Shown here: positions 1-9,640 of the stretch, in pieces
Layout of the letters: every line of letters starts with the position of its first letter
How positions within the stretch are numbered: the stretch's first letter is position 1
Translations under genes and position numbers: made by a program
Source: an uncultured Verrucomicrobiota bacterium
Lineage (GTDB): Bacteria; Verrucomicrobiota; Verrucomicrobiia; Limisphaerales; UBA9464
NCBI GenBank assembly: GCA_903821635.1
Contig: CAIJLV010000138.1
Location: 29,928 to 93,927, forward strand
Length of the DNA: 64,000 nt
Direction: 5' to 3'
The notes under the pieces: generated by a model
Database searches by the model: none
Seen by the model: only the letters and a program-made list of their open reading frames with translations
Told to the model about the DNA's origin: nothing

Positions 1-3000
1 GACGCGCAATTGAAGGTCGTGGGGCAGATTGTGGATGAATTGCAGTCCGCGCAGTTGACCCGCGCCGCCCGCGAAACCCGGCTGTTGGAAGTGGGCAGCG
101 CCGACGAACTCAGCCGCCTTCAGCCGTTGGTCCAGCAACTCTACACCGACCGTTTCAAAGGCCGGGACGCGAGCGATCCGGCCGACGCGCAGATTATTCC
201 CGATGCCAAGAACGCCCGCTTCATCGTGACCGCGCGGACCAATCACCTCGCGGAGATTGAGGAGATCCTCGCCCAGTTGCGCAGCAACGACACCGCGTTC
301 CAGCCACGGGACACCCGAGTGTTTGACCTGACCTCGGCCAACGCCGTGGAGCTCTCCACCACCGTGCGGACGCTCTATACCGAACAGGCCAAAAATCGGC
401 CCGGTGCGCCGGCGGCCGACACGCTCATCACGCCTGACGTGAGCGGCAACCGCATCATCGTCACCGGCGGCACGAATGAACTGGCCGTGGTCGAAGACCT
501 CATTCGCAAGCTCGACAAGGTCGGGGCCCAGAGCTCGACCGCCCGGGTGTTCAAGGTGAAGTCCGCGGACCCGGACAAGGTGGCGGAAATCCTTGGCACC
601 GCGCTGGTCCGTTACGATGCCTACGGTCGGCCACAGAAACGGGTCAGCGTGGTGACCGACCCGAAGACCCGCACCATCATCGCAACTGGTGATCCGAAGG
701 AGCTTCAGGCGGCGGCGGTCATTATTGAGCAGTTGGATTCGTCGCTCGGAGCGGAAGCCGGCCGGTCGATGCGGGTGTTGCCGCTGAAAGATCGGCGCGC
801 CTCCGAGATTAGCGCCAAGATTCGGCAGGTGTATCAGGATCAAGCCCGCAATAACCCTGAGTTTGGCACGACGGAGCCGCTGATTTTGGATGATGCCTTG
901 AGCAATCAACTGATCGTGGCGGGCAACGAAAAGCAGCTCAATGCCCTCGCGGAAATCACTACCCTATTGCAGGCCGGCGGCACGACCGGTGGCCGGCAGT
1001 CAAAGGTGTTCCCGTTGCAGCGCTCTTCCGCCACTACGCTGGCGGGGATGATCGCGCAGCTTTACGCGCGCCGCGGTCAGACCGGCGATCCATCGGAGTG
1101 GGTGCTCGCCAGCACGGGCGGCAATGAACGGACCCTGGTGGTGGAAGCTCGTCCGGCGGTGCTTGAGCGGATCGAGCAATTGGTCAAGGAGGTGGACGGT
1201 GCCGGGCCGGACGGGGAAAACGTGATCCAAACGGTGCACCTCGAAAAGGGGCGCGCCGAAGACCTCGCCGAGGCGGTCAACCGGGTGCTGAGCGCCCGCG
1301 GCGACGCCGCGACCACCCGGCGCGTCAGCATTACGCCGGTGGCGGGTGCCAACAGCCTGTTGCTCAACGGGCCGACCAACGCTGTCCAGCAGGTCATCGA
1401 CGTGATCCGTGGCCTCGACAAGGAAGGCGCCGGCAGCAGTGACATCGAAGTGCGCATCTACAAACTCGAAAATGGCAGCGCGCGGGAAGTTTCCAGTGTG
1501 CTCCAGCAGTTGCTCCAATCCGTGTCCCGTAATTTCCGGCGCAGCCCGACCGGGCCTGGGGATAACGAGGGGGCTGGCGGCCGGCGGACGCCGCAGACCA
1601 GCGTCTCCGTGGATGAGCGTTCCAACAGCCTCATCATCTCGGCGACCGAGACGCATTTCAAAGTGGTGGAGAAGATCCTGCCGACGCTCGACAAAGCCCC
1701 GGAGCGCTCCGACCGCGACGTGCAGTTTGTCTGGTTGCGCAAGGCCAAGGCCTACGATGTCTCCTCCAAACTCGACACCCTGTTCGAGGATCGGCCCCGC
1801 GCCGACCGGCCGGTGATCGAGCCTGACCTCACGGCGAATTCGCTGACGATCATCGCGAAGCGCGGCGACATTCCCCAGATTCAGGACCTGATTTCCCGCC
1901 TCGACGAACAGGGCAAGGAATCCGCCGTGCAAGTTCGGTTGCGCCCGCTTGACCGTGTGGCCGCCGACCAAATGGCTAAGATGCTGGTCAGCATCTACCC
2001 TCAGGTTTCCGGCACACCGCTGCGCTTGGCCGACAAGGTTTCGCCGCCGGCCGAGAAGCAGGATGCCGAGGAACTCAAGGCCCCCGAAGTGGTCATTGCC
2101 GTGGATAAGGCGGCCAACGCGCTGATACTTTCCGGTCCGGCGCAGGAGTTGGACGGCGTGGATCGGTTGGTCACCGAGCTGTCGCTGAACTTCTACGGCA
2201 ACGAATCCGAATTTCGCCTGTTTGCGATCAAGGATGCCGATCCGGTCATTGTCGCCCGCACCCTCACCGAATTGCTGCGCCAGGACCCGGTTCAAGTGCA
2301 GCAACCCGGTCAGCCACCCCAAGCCGTTGCGCCCAAACAACGCATCACCGTCGTCGCGGAACCGCGCACGCGCAGCGTCATCGTGCGCGCGCGGCCGACG
2401 GACTTCGCGTTGATGGAGTCGTTGATCAAGCAACTCGACAACGCGGGGCAGATTGCCCAGTTGGATTTTCGCGTCGTGCCCCTAACCAATGCACCGCCGG
2501 AGAAGTTGCTGCCCCTCGTTCAGCAGATGGTCACCCAGCTCAGCGCCAGCCGCCCGGGCGATCCCGTCACCGTGGCGGTCGATTCGCGTGGCCGGGGATT
2601 GGTAGTGATCGCCCGGGACACGATGGCGACCCAAGTCGAAAAGCTGATCCAGTCACTCGATACACCAGCCGCCCACGTCGAGGTCGAGGTTCAGATCGTG
2701 CCGCTGAAGCAGGCGAATGCCGTCCAGCTAGCGGCCGTATTGCGGGGCATGCTCCGCCCCGGCACCGCCGGCGAGTCGACGTTGGAATCACGCGAACTGC
2801 AGGAGCAGGTGCGCCGGCTCAAGGTGCGCAACCCGCAGGGCGAGACCGTGCTGCTGGACCTTACCAAACCGATCAAAATCGCCACCGACCCCGCGGCCGG
2901 TGCCGGCGGCGGCAACCGCCTGCTGCTCACCTCGACGCCGGACAACCTCGCGGCGTTGACCGCGATCGTGGGGCTGATGGATTCGGTGCCGGTGCTCGAC

Positions 3001-6000
3001 GGGGTAAAGCTTCGTTTCGTGCAGTTGGAGCACGCCGACGCGGCGGCGGTGGCGCAGACGCTGACCTCGGTTTTCACCCAGGGCCGCACCTTAGCGGTGG
3101 GCCCCGCTGGTCCCGGCGCGCAGCCGGCAGAGCAGGGGAAGGCGCTGGTGCAACCGCTGAACGTGGCGGTGGATAACCGGAGCAATACGCTGATCTTGAG
3201 CGGTCAACCCGACAGTCTGGATCTGGCCCAAAAGCTGATCGCCGACTTGGATCGGGAATTGTTCCGCTACGTGACGGACGTGCGAATGTTCCGGCTCAAG
3301 CACGCTTCGGCCACTCGCCTAGTCCCGTTGTTACAATCGGTCTTCACCGAGGGAGCGGCCGTGCCGGGCACCGAAGGTCTTTCCACCCAGATCACCCGCC
3401 TGCGCACCTTGAAGGATGGCGAACGCGGCAAAGTGAACCAGACGCCGAAGAATCGTCCCGCGCTGACCATTCAGGCGGACGACCAGTCCAACATCCTCAT
3501 CGTCGCCGCCCGCAGTGACAATTTGCCGCTGATCGCCGACGTGATCGAGCAGCTCGACATCCCGGCGGCTTCCGGGTTGGAGACGGTCCGGGTTTATCCC
3601 CTCGAACACGCCGAGCCGGCGGCCGTGCAAAAGGTCTTGAGCGACCTCTTCACGGGGCCGCGCGCGACGTCGCTGCGCAACGAAGATCGCCCGGTGATCA
3701 CCGTGGATGCGCGGACCGGTTCCCTCATTGTGGCGGGCAACAGCAAGGCGTTCGGCGTGATCGAGGGGTTGCTGAAGAGCTTGGATCAGAAGCTGCCATT
3801 TGATTTGCGTGACATCGCCTTCATTCCCCTCGAACACGCCGATGCGAATGTGGTGGCCCCCACGCTCCAGAAGTTGATGGATGCCCGGGTCACCCAGCGT
3901 GCGACGCTGAATCAGGGCCAAGCGGAAGCCTTGAAAGTCATCATCATGGCCGACCAGCGCAGTAACGCACTCATCGTCGGCGGGGCGCGCGAAGGCTTCG
4001 AGTTGGTCCAAAACCTCGCGAAACAGCTTGATCAGGCGGCCCCCGCCTTGAGCGGACGGGTCCGCTTGATTCCGATGCAGTATGCCGATGCCCGCGTTGT
4101 TGCGAGCACGCTGAGCACGCTCTTTGAGCAGCGTTATGCCGCCCTCCGCACCGCCGATGTGCAGCGCAACAAGCCGATCATTCTGCCCGACACCCGCAGC
4201 AATTCGCTGTTGGTCGCCGCCAGCCAAGAGGATAACCGAACGCTCGACGACTTGTTGAAGCGGCTTGATGCCAAGCAGGACAACCCCGCCCTCACGCTCA
4301 CGGTCCTGCCGCTGAAATTCAACGACTCGGCCCGCGTGGCGACGATGATCGAAAGCATTTTTTCCGCCCGGCAACGCGCGCAGACGCTGCCCGGCTCCAC
4401 CCCGCTGCCGAGCGAGCAGATCAAGCTGGAACCCGACCCGCTCAATAACGCGCTGATCGTTTCCGCCAGTAAGGAGAACCTGGAGCTCGTGCAAGGGCTG
4501 CTCCTCAAGTTGGATGCGGAACCCGTCATTCCGGGCGGCGTCTTCGAGACCTTCACCTTGGAATTTGCCGACGCCACGCGCATCTCCACTATCCTCAAGT
4601 CGCTCGTCGATCAGGGGCTTTACCGTCCAGGCCGGCCAGCCAACGCCTCGGGCCGGGGTGGCAATGCGGGCCGCGACACGCTGTCGATCAGTGTCGATCC
4701 GCGGAGCAATACGCTGATCGTCAGCGCCAGTCCGGAAAACCTCACGATCGTGCGTGAAGTTGTGAAACGGCTCGACGCCAAGGACCTCGCCGCCAATGCC
4801 GACGTAAAGCTCTATGCTCTCAAAAACGCTCGGGCGAGTTCCCTTGCGACGACTTTGCAGCAGTTTTTTCAGGCCAAGCGCACCGCCGACAGCATCGCGG
4901 TCAACGCCAACCAACGCTCCATTCCGGCAACCGTCATCGCCGACGATCGCATCAACTCGATCCTCGTCACCGGCGGCAAGGAGGCGTTCGACCTAGTGGA
5001 TCGCATGTTGCCCCAACTGGATGGTGACAGTGTGTTTTCGCGGCTGAACTTCCGGGTGTTTCCGTTGAAGAAGGCGACGGCGCTGAAATTGCAGGCCACG
5101 CTCCAACCCATCTTCGCCAATCGCCCGCCCAAGGTCCGGGGCGAGCCGGTAGACCCGATCACCATCATCGCCGACCAATGGGTGAATGCGTTGCTGGTTG
5201 GCGCCACGGTGGATGATTTGAGCACGGTGGCCTCCTTGATTGAGAAGCTCGACAGCGACCCGACGGAAACCGGCATCTCGATTCATGTGTTCCCGCTCGC
5301 CAAGGCCGACGCCCGCCGAGTGGCCACCACGGTGCAGGGGTTGTTCCGGGAGAATCTGCCCAACCAGATTCTGCCCATCACCGTTTCGGCGGATGAGCGG
5401 ATCAACGCCATCGTCGTGTCCTGCGGTGAGACGGACGCCCAACGCATCGGTCAACTCGTCCAGAAACTCGACACCGATCAGGTGGCGAAGGTCAGCGAAA
5501 TTAAGGTGTTCCCGCTGCAGTTTGCCCGGGCCGAAGCCCTGGCTTCGATCCTCAATACGGCGTTGAACACCAAGCCGGTGGCGCTCAATGAGCAGAGCCC
5601 CAACGCGCAGTCGGTCCTGCAATTCATCACCCGCACCGAGCTCGGTCAGGAACTCGTCACGGCGGCGCTCAAGGAGTCGGTGCTCATCACCCCGGATCCG
5701 CGGATGAACTCGCTGATCGTCTCCGGCCCGGTGGATTACATGGGTCTATTAGAGCAGATCGTGACCCGGCTCGACGCCAGCTCGCCGCAGGTGGCCAAGA
5801 TCAAGGTCTTCTCCCTCCAGAACGCCGACGCTCGGCAGATGGCCGATGTCTTGACCCAGATGTTTCGCATGACCCCGACCGGCGGTCCCGCCACTGGCCA
5901 ACGTTCCGTGCAATACACGCTCGTGCGCAACCTCGCCGCTGACGCCGGCCCGGGCGAGGAGTCGATGGCTTCCGCCACGCTGGGCACAGCCGAGCAGAAC

Positions 6001-7263
6001 GCGCTGACGGTCACCGTGGACCCACGGACCAACAGTTTGCTCGTCGGCGGCACCGATCATTATGTCACCCTTGTCTCCCAATTGATCGACACCCTCGATT
6101 CGAGCACGACGCACGAGCGAAATTCGGAAGTCATCCGCCTCAAAAATTCCCAAGCCTCGGAAGTCGCCCTCGCTATCCGCTCGTTCCTCGATCAGGAACG
6201 CCTAAAGCTGATCCAAGCGCTCGGAGTGGATGCGGCGGCGGCGGCTCAGCGCATGATGGACCAGGAAGTTGCCGTCGTTGCCGAGCAAACCAGCAATACC
6301 CTGCTGCTCTCAGCCAATCACCGTTATTTCGAGCAGGTGCGCCGGCTGATTGATGAACTCGACCAAGCCCAACCACAGGTCCTCATCCAAGTGCTGCTCG
6401 CTGAGGTGACCCTCGACAACGCCACCGACCTCGGCGTCGAGTGGAGTCACAATGGCAGCAAGGGCGACGTGGCCTACGGCATTGGTTCTGACTTTGGCGT
6501 GGCGGATTCGCTGAAGAACTTCGGCGGTTTCTCCAGCGCGGTCACGGGCAGTGACTTCAGTTTCCTCCTCCGTGCACTCAAGCAGCAGGGCCGACTGGAA
6601 GTGCTCAGCCGCCCACAGATCGTCACCTCCGACAACAAGCCGGCGACCATCAACATCGGTCAGCGCGTTCCCCTCGTGGACCAGAGCCGGCTGGATGCGC
6701 AGAACAATCTGACCACGCAATTTCGCTACGAGGACGTGGGAGTGAACCTGACCGTGACGCCCAAAATCAGTCCGGACGGTTTCGTGAAGATGGAAATCGG
6801 CACGACCAACAGTTCGATCAGCACCTCCACGGTTGAGGTCAACAAAGGGTCCTCGGTGCCAATCATCAATCAACGCAAGGCCAACACCACCGTCAGCGCC
6901 CAGAGCGGCCAGACGATCATCATCGGTGGACTCATCGCCACCACCGACGACAAGCGGGTGAAGAAAATGCCGGTGCTGGGCGAGATCCCCTACCTCGGAG
7001 CCTTGTTTCGCACCAGTTCCACCAAGCGCGATCGCAAGGAGCTCCTGATCATGCTCACTCCCGTGGTCATGGAGAATCATCAGCGCAAGGTGAAGCTCAG
7101 CGATCCTGACGAGGTGCTGCGCCAAGAATTGGATTCGTCCAACTTCAAACCCCTGATGAAGCAGGGTGAAATGCAGCGTAAACTGCTCGAACCGCTCTAC
7201 CAGACCAACCGCCCCACGTGGCGGGATCAAGTGCTGCCGAACAAGAAGGAAAATTCGCTGTGA
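1..7263 (+). CDS. Giant secretin with about 25 N-domain repeats (5' partial)
   Basis: Outer-membrane secretin subunit, GspD/PilQ/GspD-like superfamily. The reading frame is open to the left edge, so the true start lies outside the window; about 2,420 residues are visible. From the left edge to about residue 2115 I count about 25 consecutive secretin N-type modules of roughly 65-110 residues. Each has a strand like 'VFPL..A.A..VA..L..LF', then 'D.RSNSLIV', then a helix ending in 'LD'. The C-terminal core, about residues 2118-2360, carries typical secretin sequences (SRPQIVTSDN, GQRVPLV, IIGGLI, VLGEIPYLGALF, LLIMLTPVV). Ordinary secretins have two to four N-domains. The repeats are well diverged from each other, which argues for an old expansion. 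The stop overlaps the start of the next gene. The secretin assignment is firm; the substrate is unknown. Confidence 0.93.
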   Translation, partial: DAQLKVVGQIVDELQSAQLTRAARETRLLEVGSADELSRLQPLVQQLYTDRFKGRDASDPADAQIIPDAKNARFIVTARTNHLAEIEEILAQLRSNDTAFQPRDTRVFDLTSANAVELSTTVRTLYTEQAKNRPGAPAADTLITPDVSGNRIIVTGGTNELAVVEDLIRKLDKVGAQSSTARVFKVKSADPDKVAEILGTALVRYDAYGRPQKRVSVVTDPKTRTIIATGDPKELQAAAVIIEQLDSSLGAEAGRSMRVLPLKDRRASEISAKIRQVYQDQARNNPEFGTTEPLILDDALSNQLIVAGNEKQLNALAEITTLLQAGGTTGGRQSKVFPLQRSSATTLAGMIAQLYARRGQTGDPSEWVLASTGGNERTLVVEARPAVLERIEQLVKEVDGAGPDGENVIQTVHLEKGRAEDLAEAVNRVLSARGDAATTRRVSITPVAGANSLLLNGPTNAVQQVIDVIRGLDKEGAGSSDIEVRIYKLENGSAREVSSVLQQLLQSVSRNFRRSPTGPGDNEGAGGRRTPQTSVSVDERSNSLIISATETHFKVVEKILPTLDKAPERSDRDVQFVWLRKAKAYDVSSKLDTLFEDRPRADRPVIEPDLTANSLTIIAKRGDIPQIQDLISRLDEQGKESAVQVRLRPLDRVAADQMAKMLVSIYPQVSGTPLRLADKVSPPAEKQDAEELKAPEVVIAVDKAANALILSGPAQELDGVDRLVTELSLNFYGNESEFRLFAIKDADPVIVARTLTELLRQDPVQVQQPGQPPQAVAPKQRITVVAEPRTRSVIVRARPTDFALMESLIKQLDNAGQIAQLDFRVVPLTNAPPEKLLPLVQQMVTQLSASRPGDPVTVAVDSRGRGLVVIARDTMATQVEKLIQSLDTPAAHVEVEVQIVPLKQANAVQLAAVLRGMLRPGTAGESTLESRELQEQVRRLKVRNPQGETVLLDLTKPIKIATDPAAGAGGGNRLLLTSTPDNLAALTAIVGLMDSVPVLDGVKLRFVQLEHADAAAVAQTLTSVFTQGRTLAVGPAGPGAQPAEQGKALVQPLNVAVDNRSNTLILSGQPDSLDLAQKLIADLDRELFRYVTDVRMFRLKHASATRLVPLLQSVFTEGAAVPGTEGLSTQITRLRTLKDGERGKVNQTPKNRPALTIQADDQSNILIVAARSDNLPLIADVIEQLDIPAASGLETVRVYPLEHAEPAAVQKVLSDLFTGPRATSLRNEDRPVITVDARTGSLIVAGNSKAFGVIEGLLKSLDQKLPFDLRDIAFIPLEHADANVVAPTLQKLMDARVTQRATLNQGQAEALKVIIMADQRSNALIVGGAREGFELVQNLAKQLDQAAPALSGRVRLIPMQYADARVVASTLSTLFEQRYAALRTADVQRNKPIILPDTRSNSLLVAASQEDNRTLDDLLKRLDAKQDNPALTLTVLPLKFNDSARVATMIESIFSARQRAQTLPGSTPLPSEQIKLEPDPLNNALIVSASKENLELVQGLLLKLDAEPVIPGGVFETFTLEFADATRISTILKSLVDQGLYRPGRPANASGRGGNAGRDTLSISVDPRSNTLIVSASPENLTIVREVVKRLDAKDLAANADVKLYALKNARASSLATTLQQFFQAKRTADSIAVNANQRSIPATVIADDRINSILVTGGKEAFDLVDRMLPQLDGDSVFSRLNFRVFPLKKATALKLQATLQPIFANRPPKVRGEPVDPITIIADQWVNALLVGATVDDLSTVASLIEKLDSDPTETGISIHVFPLAKADARRVATTVQGLFRENLPNQILPITVSADERINAIVVSCGETDAQRIGQLVQKLDTDQVAKVSEIKVFPLQFARAEALASILNTALNTKPVALNEQSPNAQSVLQFITRTELGQELVTAALKESVLITPDPRMNSLIVSGPVDYMGLLEQIVTRLDASSPQVAKIKVFSLQNADARQMADVLTQMFRMTPTGGPATGQRSVQYTLVRNLAADAGPGEESMASATLGTAEQNALTVTVDPRTNSLLVGGTDHYVTLVSQLIDTLDSSTTHERNSEVIRLKNSQASEVALAIRSFLDQERLKLIQALGVDAAAAAQRMMDQEVAVVAEQTSNTLLLSANHRYFEQVRRLIDELDQAQPQVLIQVLLAEVTLDNATDLGVEWSHNGSKGDVAYGIGSDFGVADSLKNFGGFSSAVTGSDFSFLLRALKQQGRLEVLSRPQIVTSDNKPATINIGQRVPLVDQSRLDAQNNLTTQFRYEDVGVNLTVTPKISPDGFVKMEIGTTNSSISTSTVEVNKGSSVPIINQRKANTTVSAQSGQTIIIGGLIATTDDKRVKKMPVLGEIPYLGALFRTSSTKRDRKELLIMLTPVVMENHQRKVKLSDPDEVLRQELDSSNFKPLMKQGEMQRKLLEPLYQTNRPTWRDQVLPNKKENSL

Positions 7264-7742
7264 AGTTTACTCCTTGGGTGCTTGGTGCGCTGGGGTGGGT
7301 GGCGGTTTTGACGACTGGCTGTGTGACTGGCGGGGGCGGTGGAACCGTCTCTGAAATCCATCTCTTCGGGGTCCCGGTGGCACTCAATTTGGACAGTATT
7401 CCGGGCCCCGACGGGATCGGTGTTCGGATCTATGCGAGCGCGCCTGGTGTCGCCCGGGGCGTGGTCATTCGGTCGGGCGTGCTCCAAGTCCTATTGTTTG
7501 AGGGCGCCCTGGACGCCGGCGAATTGAAAGCCACCGCTGCGTTGAAGGTCTGGTCCTTGGGCGCCGCGGCCTTGAAACCGCTCGCGGCGGAAACCTCTCT
7601 GGGAGTTGGCTACCAGCTCGCCCTGCGCTGGGAACAAGCCATCCCGCGGACCGCCGTCGTCACCGTGGTGGCCCGTTATCAGCGCCCCGGCGGGGAGGAA
7701 TTCTGGTCTACCCCCAACACGGTCTCGGTCGCTGTAAAGTAA
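7260..7742 (+). CDS. Small lipoprotein translationally coupled to the giant secretin
   Basis: A 160-residue protein starting at GTG 7260, which overlaps the secretin stop (GTGA), so translation is probably coupled. The N-terminus has Lys2, a hydrophobic stretch and a lipobox LTTGC with Cys21 as the predicted lipidated residue, followed by a glycine-rich linker. The rest looks like a small beta-rich domain (VPVALNLDSIPGPDGIGVRI... ending TPNTVSVAVK). I do not recognise the family. Lipoproteins encoded next to secretins are often pilotins that take the secretin to the outer membrane, so a pilotin or accessory role is a reasonable inference. No pilotin fold (TPR or GspS-like) is evident from the sequence. 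A start at 7218 is possible in the same frame but would lose the signal peptide. Confidence 0.8.
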   Translation: MKFTPWVLGALGWVAVLTTGCVTGGGGGTVSEIHLFGVPVALNLDSIPGPDGIGVRIYASAPGVARGVVIRSGVLQVLLFEGALDAGELKATAALKVWSLGAAALKPLAAETSLGVGYQLALRWEQAIPRTAVVTVVARYQRPGGEEFWSTPNTVSVAVK

Positions 7743-7749
7743 TCGTCCG

Positions 7750-7977
7750 CCAGTAGTCCCGGCGTAACTGCTCCAGCGCCAGGTGTGACTCCTCCAGACT
7801 TGTCCCACCGGCCCGCAGCACCACGCTCCAGCAGCGTGGTGGCCAAGACTCGTCCGGCAGGCGCGGCAGCGGGCTTGGGGCTGGGTTCTGGGACGGTTCC
7901 TGAACGAAAGGAAAGCTGAGCGGCGCCACTGCGGGTGGTCTAAAATGATGGCAGACCGGAGCGAGGTTCCAACGCAC
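7750..7977 (-). pseudogene. N-terminal remnant of an ECF-type sigma factor
   Basis: An open frame on the minus strand reads DESWPPRCWSVVLRAGG...SLEESHLALEQLRRDYW. This resembles the N-terminus of planctomycete/verrucomicrobial extracytoplasmic-function sigma factors (typically W..T.WS.VL.A......ALE.LCR.YW). Similarity stops at DYW, about position 7750, right at the 3' end of the lipoprotein gene, and the expected region 2 (YPLYA...D.A.DL.Q.FF) is absent. It is therefore probably the truncated 5' end of a sigma-factor gene. Assignment rests on pattern recognition of a short stretch. Confidence 0.5.
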
Positions 7978-8383
7978 TGGGCGGCGAAAACAGAGATTAA
8001 GGGGGCAAGGCAGGTCCCGGGCAGCGGATCAAGGATGCCACCAGAAACATAGCCAGCACCACCCGCCGCTCGGCCGCTCGGAGAGCCCGCCGCCGAGCGA
8101 GACCACCATCAATTAAGCCCTGAATTTGAGGCCCCCCAATTATCGGCCGGGAAGATCTCCACCGGTTTACCGAAGTTGCCCCAAGTTGAGTGCGAGCAGC
8201 ACTGGGGTAACTCCACAGTTATCCAAGGGTGCGAAGCAGAGACGAATTACGGTGCAACCTGTTGTTAAACAGGATTTTTGGAATCTTCAAAAGTAAGGAT
8301 CGAGTTGGATCCAAACGAGGAGATTCAAACTTCGGTAAGTAACGCCCAACGGGGAGAGGATGTCGGCGCACTGTATTTCATAT
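7978..8383. other. Intergenic stretch, nothing recognised
   Basis: About 400 bases between the sigma-factor remnant and the hairpin after tRNA-Asn. It is visibly richer in A+T than the flanks toward its right end. I see no convincing coding frame, RNA gene or repeat here. Confidence 0.5.
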
Positions 8384-8406
8384 AAGTTGTTTCGGATTAA
8401 CAACTT
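8384..8406 (-). terminator. Hairpin downstream of tRNA-Asn
   Basis: Perfect 8-bp inverted repeat AAGTTGTT/AACAACTT with a 7-base loop, six bases beyond the CCA end of tRNA-Asn on the minus strand. There is no clear T-run, so it may be a weak terminator or a processing signal. Confidence 0.4.
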
Positions 8407-8411
8407 AAATA

Positions 8412-8486
8412 TGGCTCCAGAGGTAGGACTTGAACCTACAACCACACGGTTAACAGCCGCGTGCTCTACCATTGAGCTACTCTGGA
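8412..8486 (-). tRNA. tRNA-Asn (anticodon GTT)
   Basis: A 75-base cloverleaf including an encoded CCA end. The acceptor stem is TCCAGAG/CTCTGGA with discriminator G, the D arm contains AGCTCAATGGTAGAGC, the anticodon loop CTGTTAA gives GUU for asparagine, and the T arm contains GGTTCAAGTCC. All stems pair. Confidence 0.96.
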
Positions 8487-8504
8487 ACTCCGTAACGGGC
8501 GAAC

Positions 8505-8534
8505 AAAGTAGCGGCTGATTTTGGCAAGCGTCAA
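8505..8534 (-). promoter_or_regulatory. Putative sigma-70 promoter of tRNA-Asn
   Basis: On the minus strand a TTGACG -35 box (8529-8534) is separated by 18 bases from a TACTTT -10 box (8505-8510). The -10 box ends 18 bases before the tRNA, the same geometry as upstream of tRNA-Val at 45620. Confidence 0.55.
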
Positions 8535-9640
8535 AGGCTTTTTACAGGTTCATGCGGAAGGGATTCCGTGCGAGGCACCCGATGTGTCCCGTAGTCCCGG
8601 CCGGGGCGTTCCAATTCGAGCAGCCGCAGTTTGCGCCAGAGGCCACCGCCATAGCCCCCCAGAGCGCCTCCAGAATTCACGACCCGGTGGCACGGAATCA
8701 CGATGGCGATGCGGTTTGCGCCGTTGGCCAAACCCACGGCGCGCTGCCCGTTGGGGCAGCCGAGGCGGTGCGCGAGTTCCGCGTAGGAAGCGGTTGCTCC
8801 AAACGGAATCTGGCGGAGTCCGGCCCAGACTCGTTCCTGAAACGCGGTGCCTGGGGCGTGCAGGGGAACGGTGAAAATCTGTAACTGTCCGGCAAAATAG
8901 GCGGCCAGTTCGTTTTTCAACTGGTTGAGGTGTGGGTGTTCGCCGGGAACCCAAGGTAGCCCCACTCGTTGGCGCAGTCGTTTGAGCGTGAGGGTGACCC
9001 GTTCCGGATCGGAAAATTCCAGCAGGCAGATGCCCAAGTCACTGGCGGCGATGAGCAGGGGGCCAAGCGGGGAGGCGATGACCTCGGCCTTGAGGCAGGC
9101 CGAGGTTCGAGCGGCGCCGGGCGGAGTCCCGAAATGCCGGCTGAAGGCGTCCCGAAATCCGCTGTGCGATTCAAAGCCGTGTCCGAGGGCGGCCGCATCA
9201 AGGGTGCCGCCCTGCTGCAGGGTGGTGAGAGCCCGACCCAGCCTTTGGTGGCGGGCATATTCGGCAAAGCTGAGGCCGAGATGATGTTGAAACCAGCGGC
9301 GCACGCGGGCGGGTTCAAGGCCGAGTCGTTTTAGGTCGGTGGCCGTCAGGCGGGTGTCGGGTTCTGCTTCAAGGCGTTGGAAGAGTGGTTGTAACCAAGC
9401 GGGGCGCTCTCCAGGGCTGGTTTGCGGGTGGCAGCGTAGACAGGCTCGGTAGCCTCGGGCGCAAGCCTCGGCCGGGGTGGCGAAATATTCCAAGTTCTCC
9501 GGCTTCGGTTTACGTGCGGGACAGGACGGGCGGCAGAAGATTCCGGTGGTGCGCACGCCGGCCACAAACAGGCCGTCGAAGCTGCGGTCACCTTCGAGAA
9601 AGGCTTGTTCCATCGTAGACCGCGGCGGGAGCAAATTCAC
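8531..9640 (-). CDS. ada: Ada: bifunctional alkylation-repair methyltransferase and regulator
   Basis: A 369-residue protein with all three Ada parts. The N-terminal methylphosphotriester-accepting domain carries Cys36, Cys40, Cys67 and Cys70 in the zinc pattern C-x3-C...C-x2-C, with Cys36 equivalent to the methyl acceptor of E. coli Ada. An AraC-type helix-turn-helix region follows (about 100-170). The C-terminal O6-methylguanine-DNA methyltransferase domain has the active-site motif IPCHRV with Cys317. It repairs O6-methylguanine and phosphotriesters and probably activates its own gene when methylated. ATG codons 1 and 10 are both plausible starts. It is a single gene; its stop lies at the -35 region of tRNA-Asn. 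Confidence 0.95.
   Translation of the reverse strand: MNLLPPRSTMEQAFLEGDRSFDGLFVAGVRTTGIFCRPSCPARKPKPENLEYFATPAEACARGYRACLRCHPQTSPGERPAWLQPLFQRLEAEPDTRLTATDLKRLGLEPARVRRWFQHHLGLSFAEYARHQRLGRALTTLQQGGTLDAAALGHGFESHSGFRDAFSRHFGTPPGAARTSACLKAEVIASPLGPLLIAASDLGICLLEFSDPERVTLTLKRLRQRVGLPWVPGEHPHLNQLKNELAAYFAGQLQIFTVPLHAPGTAFQERVWAGLRQIPFGATASYAELAHRLGCPNGQRAVGLANGANRIAIVIPCHRVVNSGGALGGYGGGLWRKLRLLELERPGRDYGTHRVPRTESLPHEPVKSL

Noticed and set aside
1000..4914. Long open frames on the minus strand opposite the giant secretin (about 480 and 530 codons)
   Set aside because: They are Arg/Gly/His-rich shadows produced by the high G+C third-position bias of the plus-strand secretin; no domain or signal is seen.
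1..7263. Secretin repeat array as an assembly artefact
   Set aside because: The modules differ strongly in sequence and length, so they are not collapsed or duplicated reads of one unit; still worth confirming upstream.
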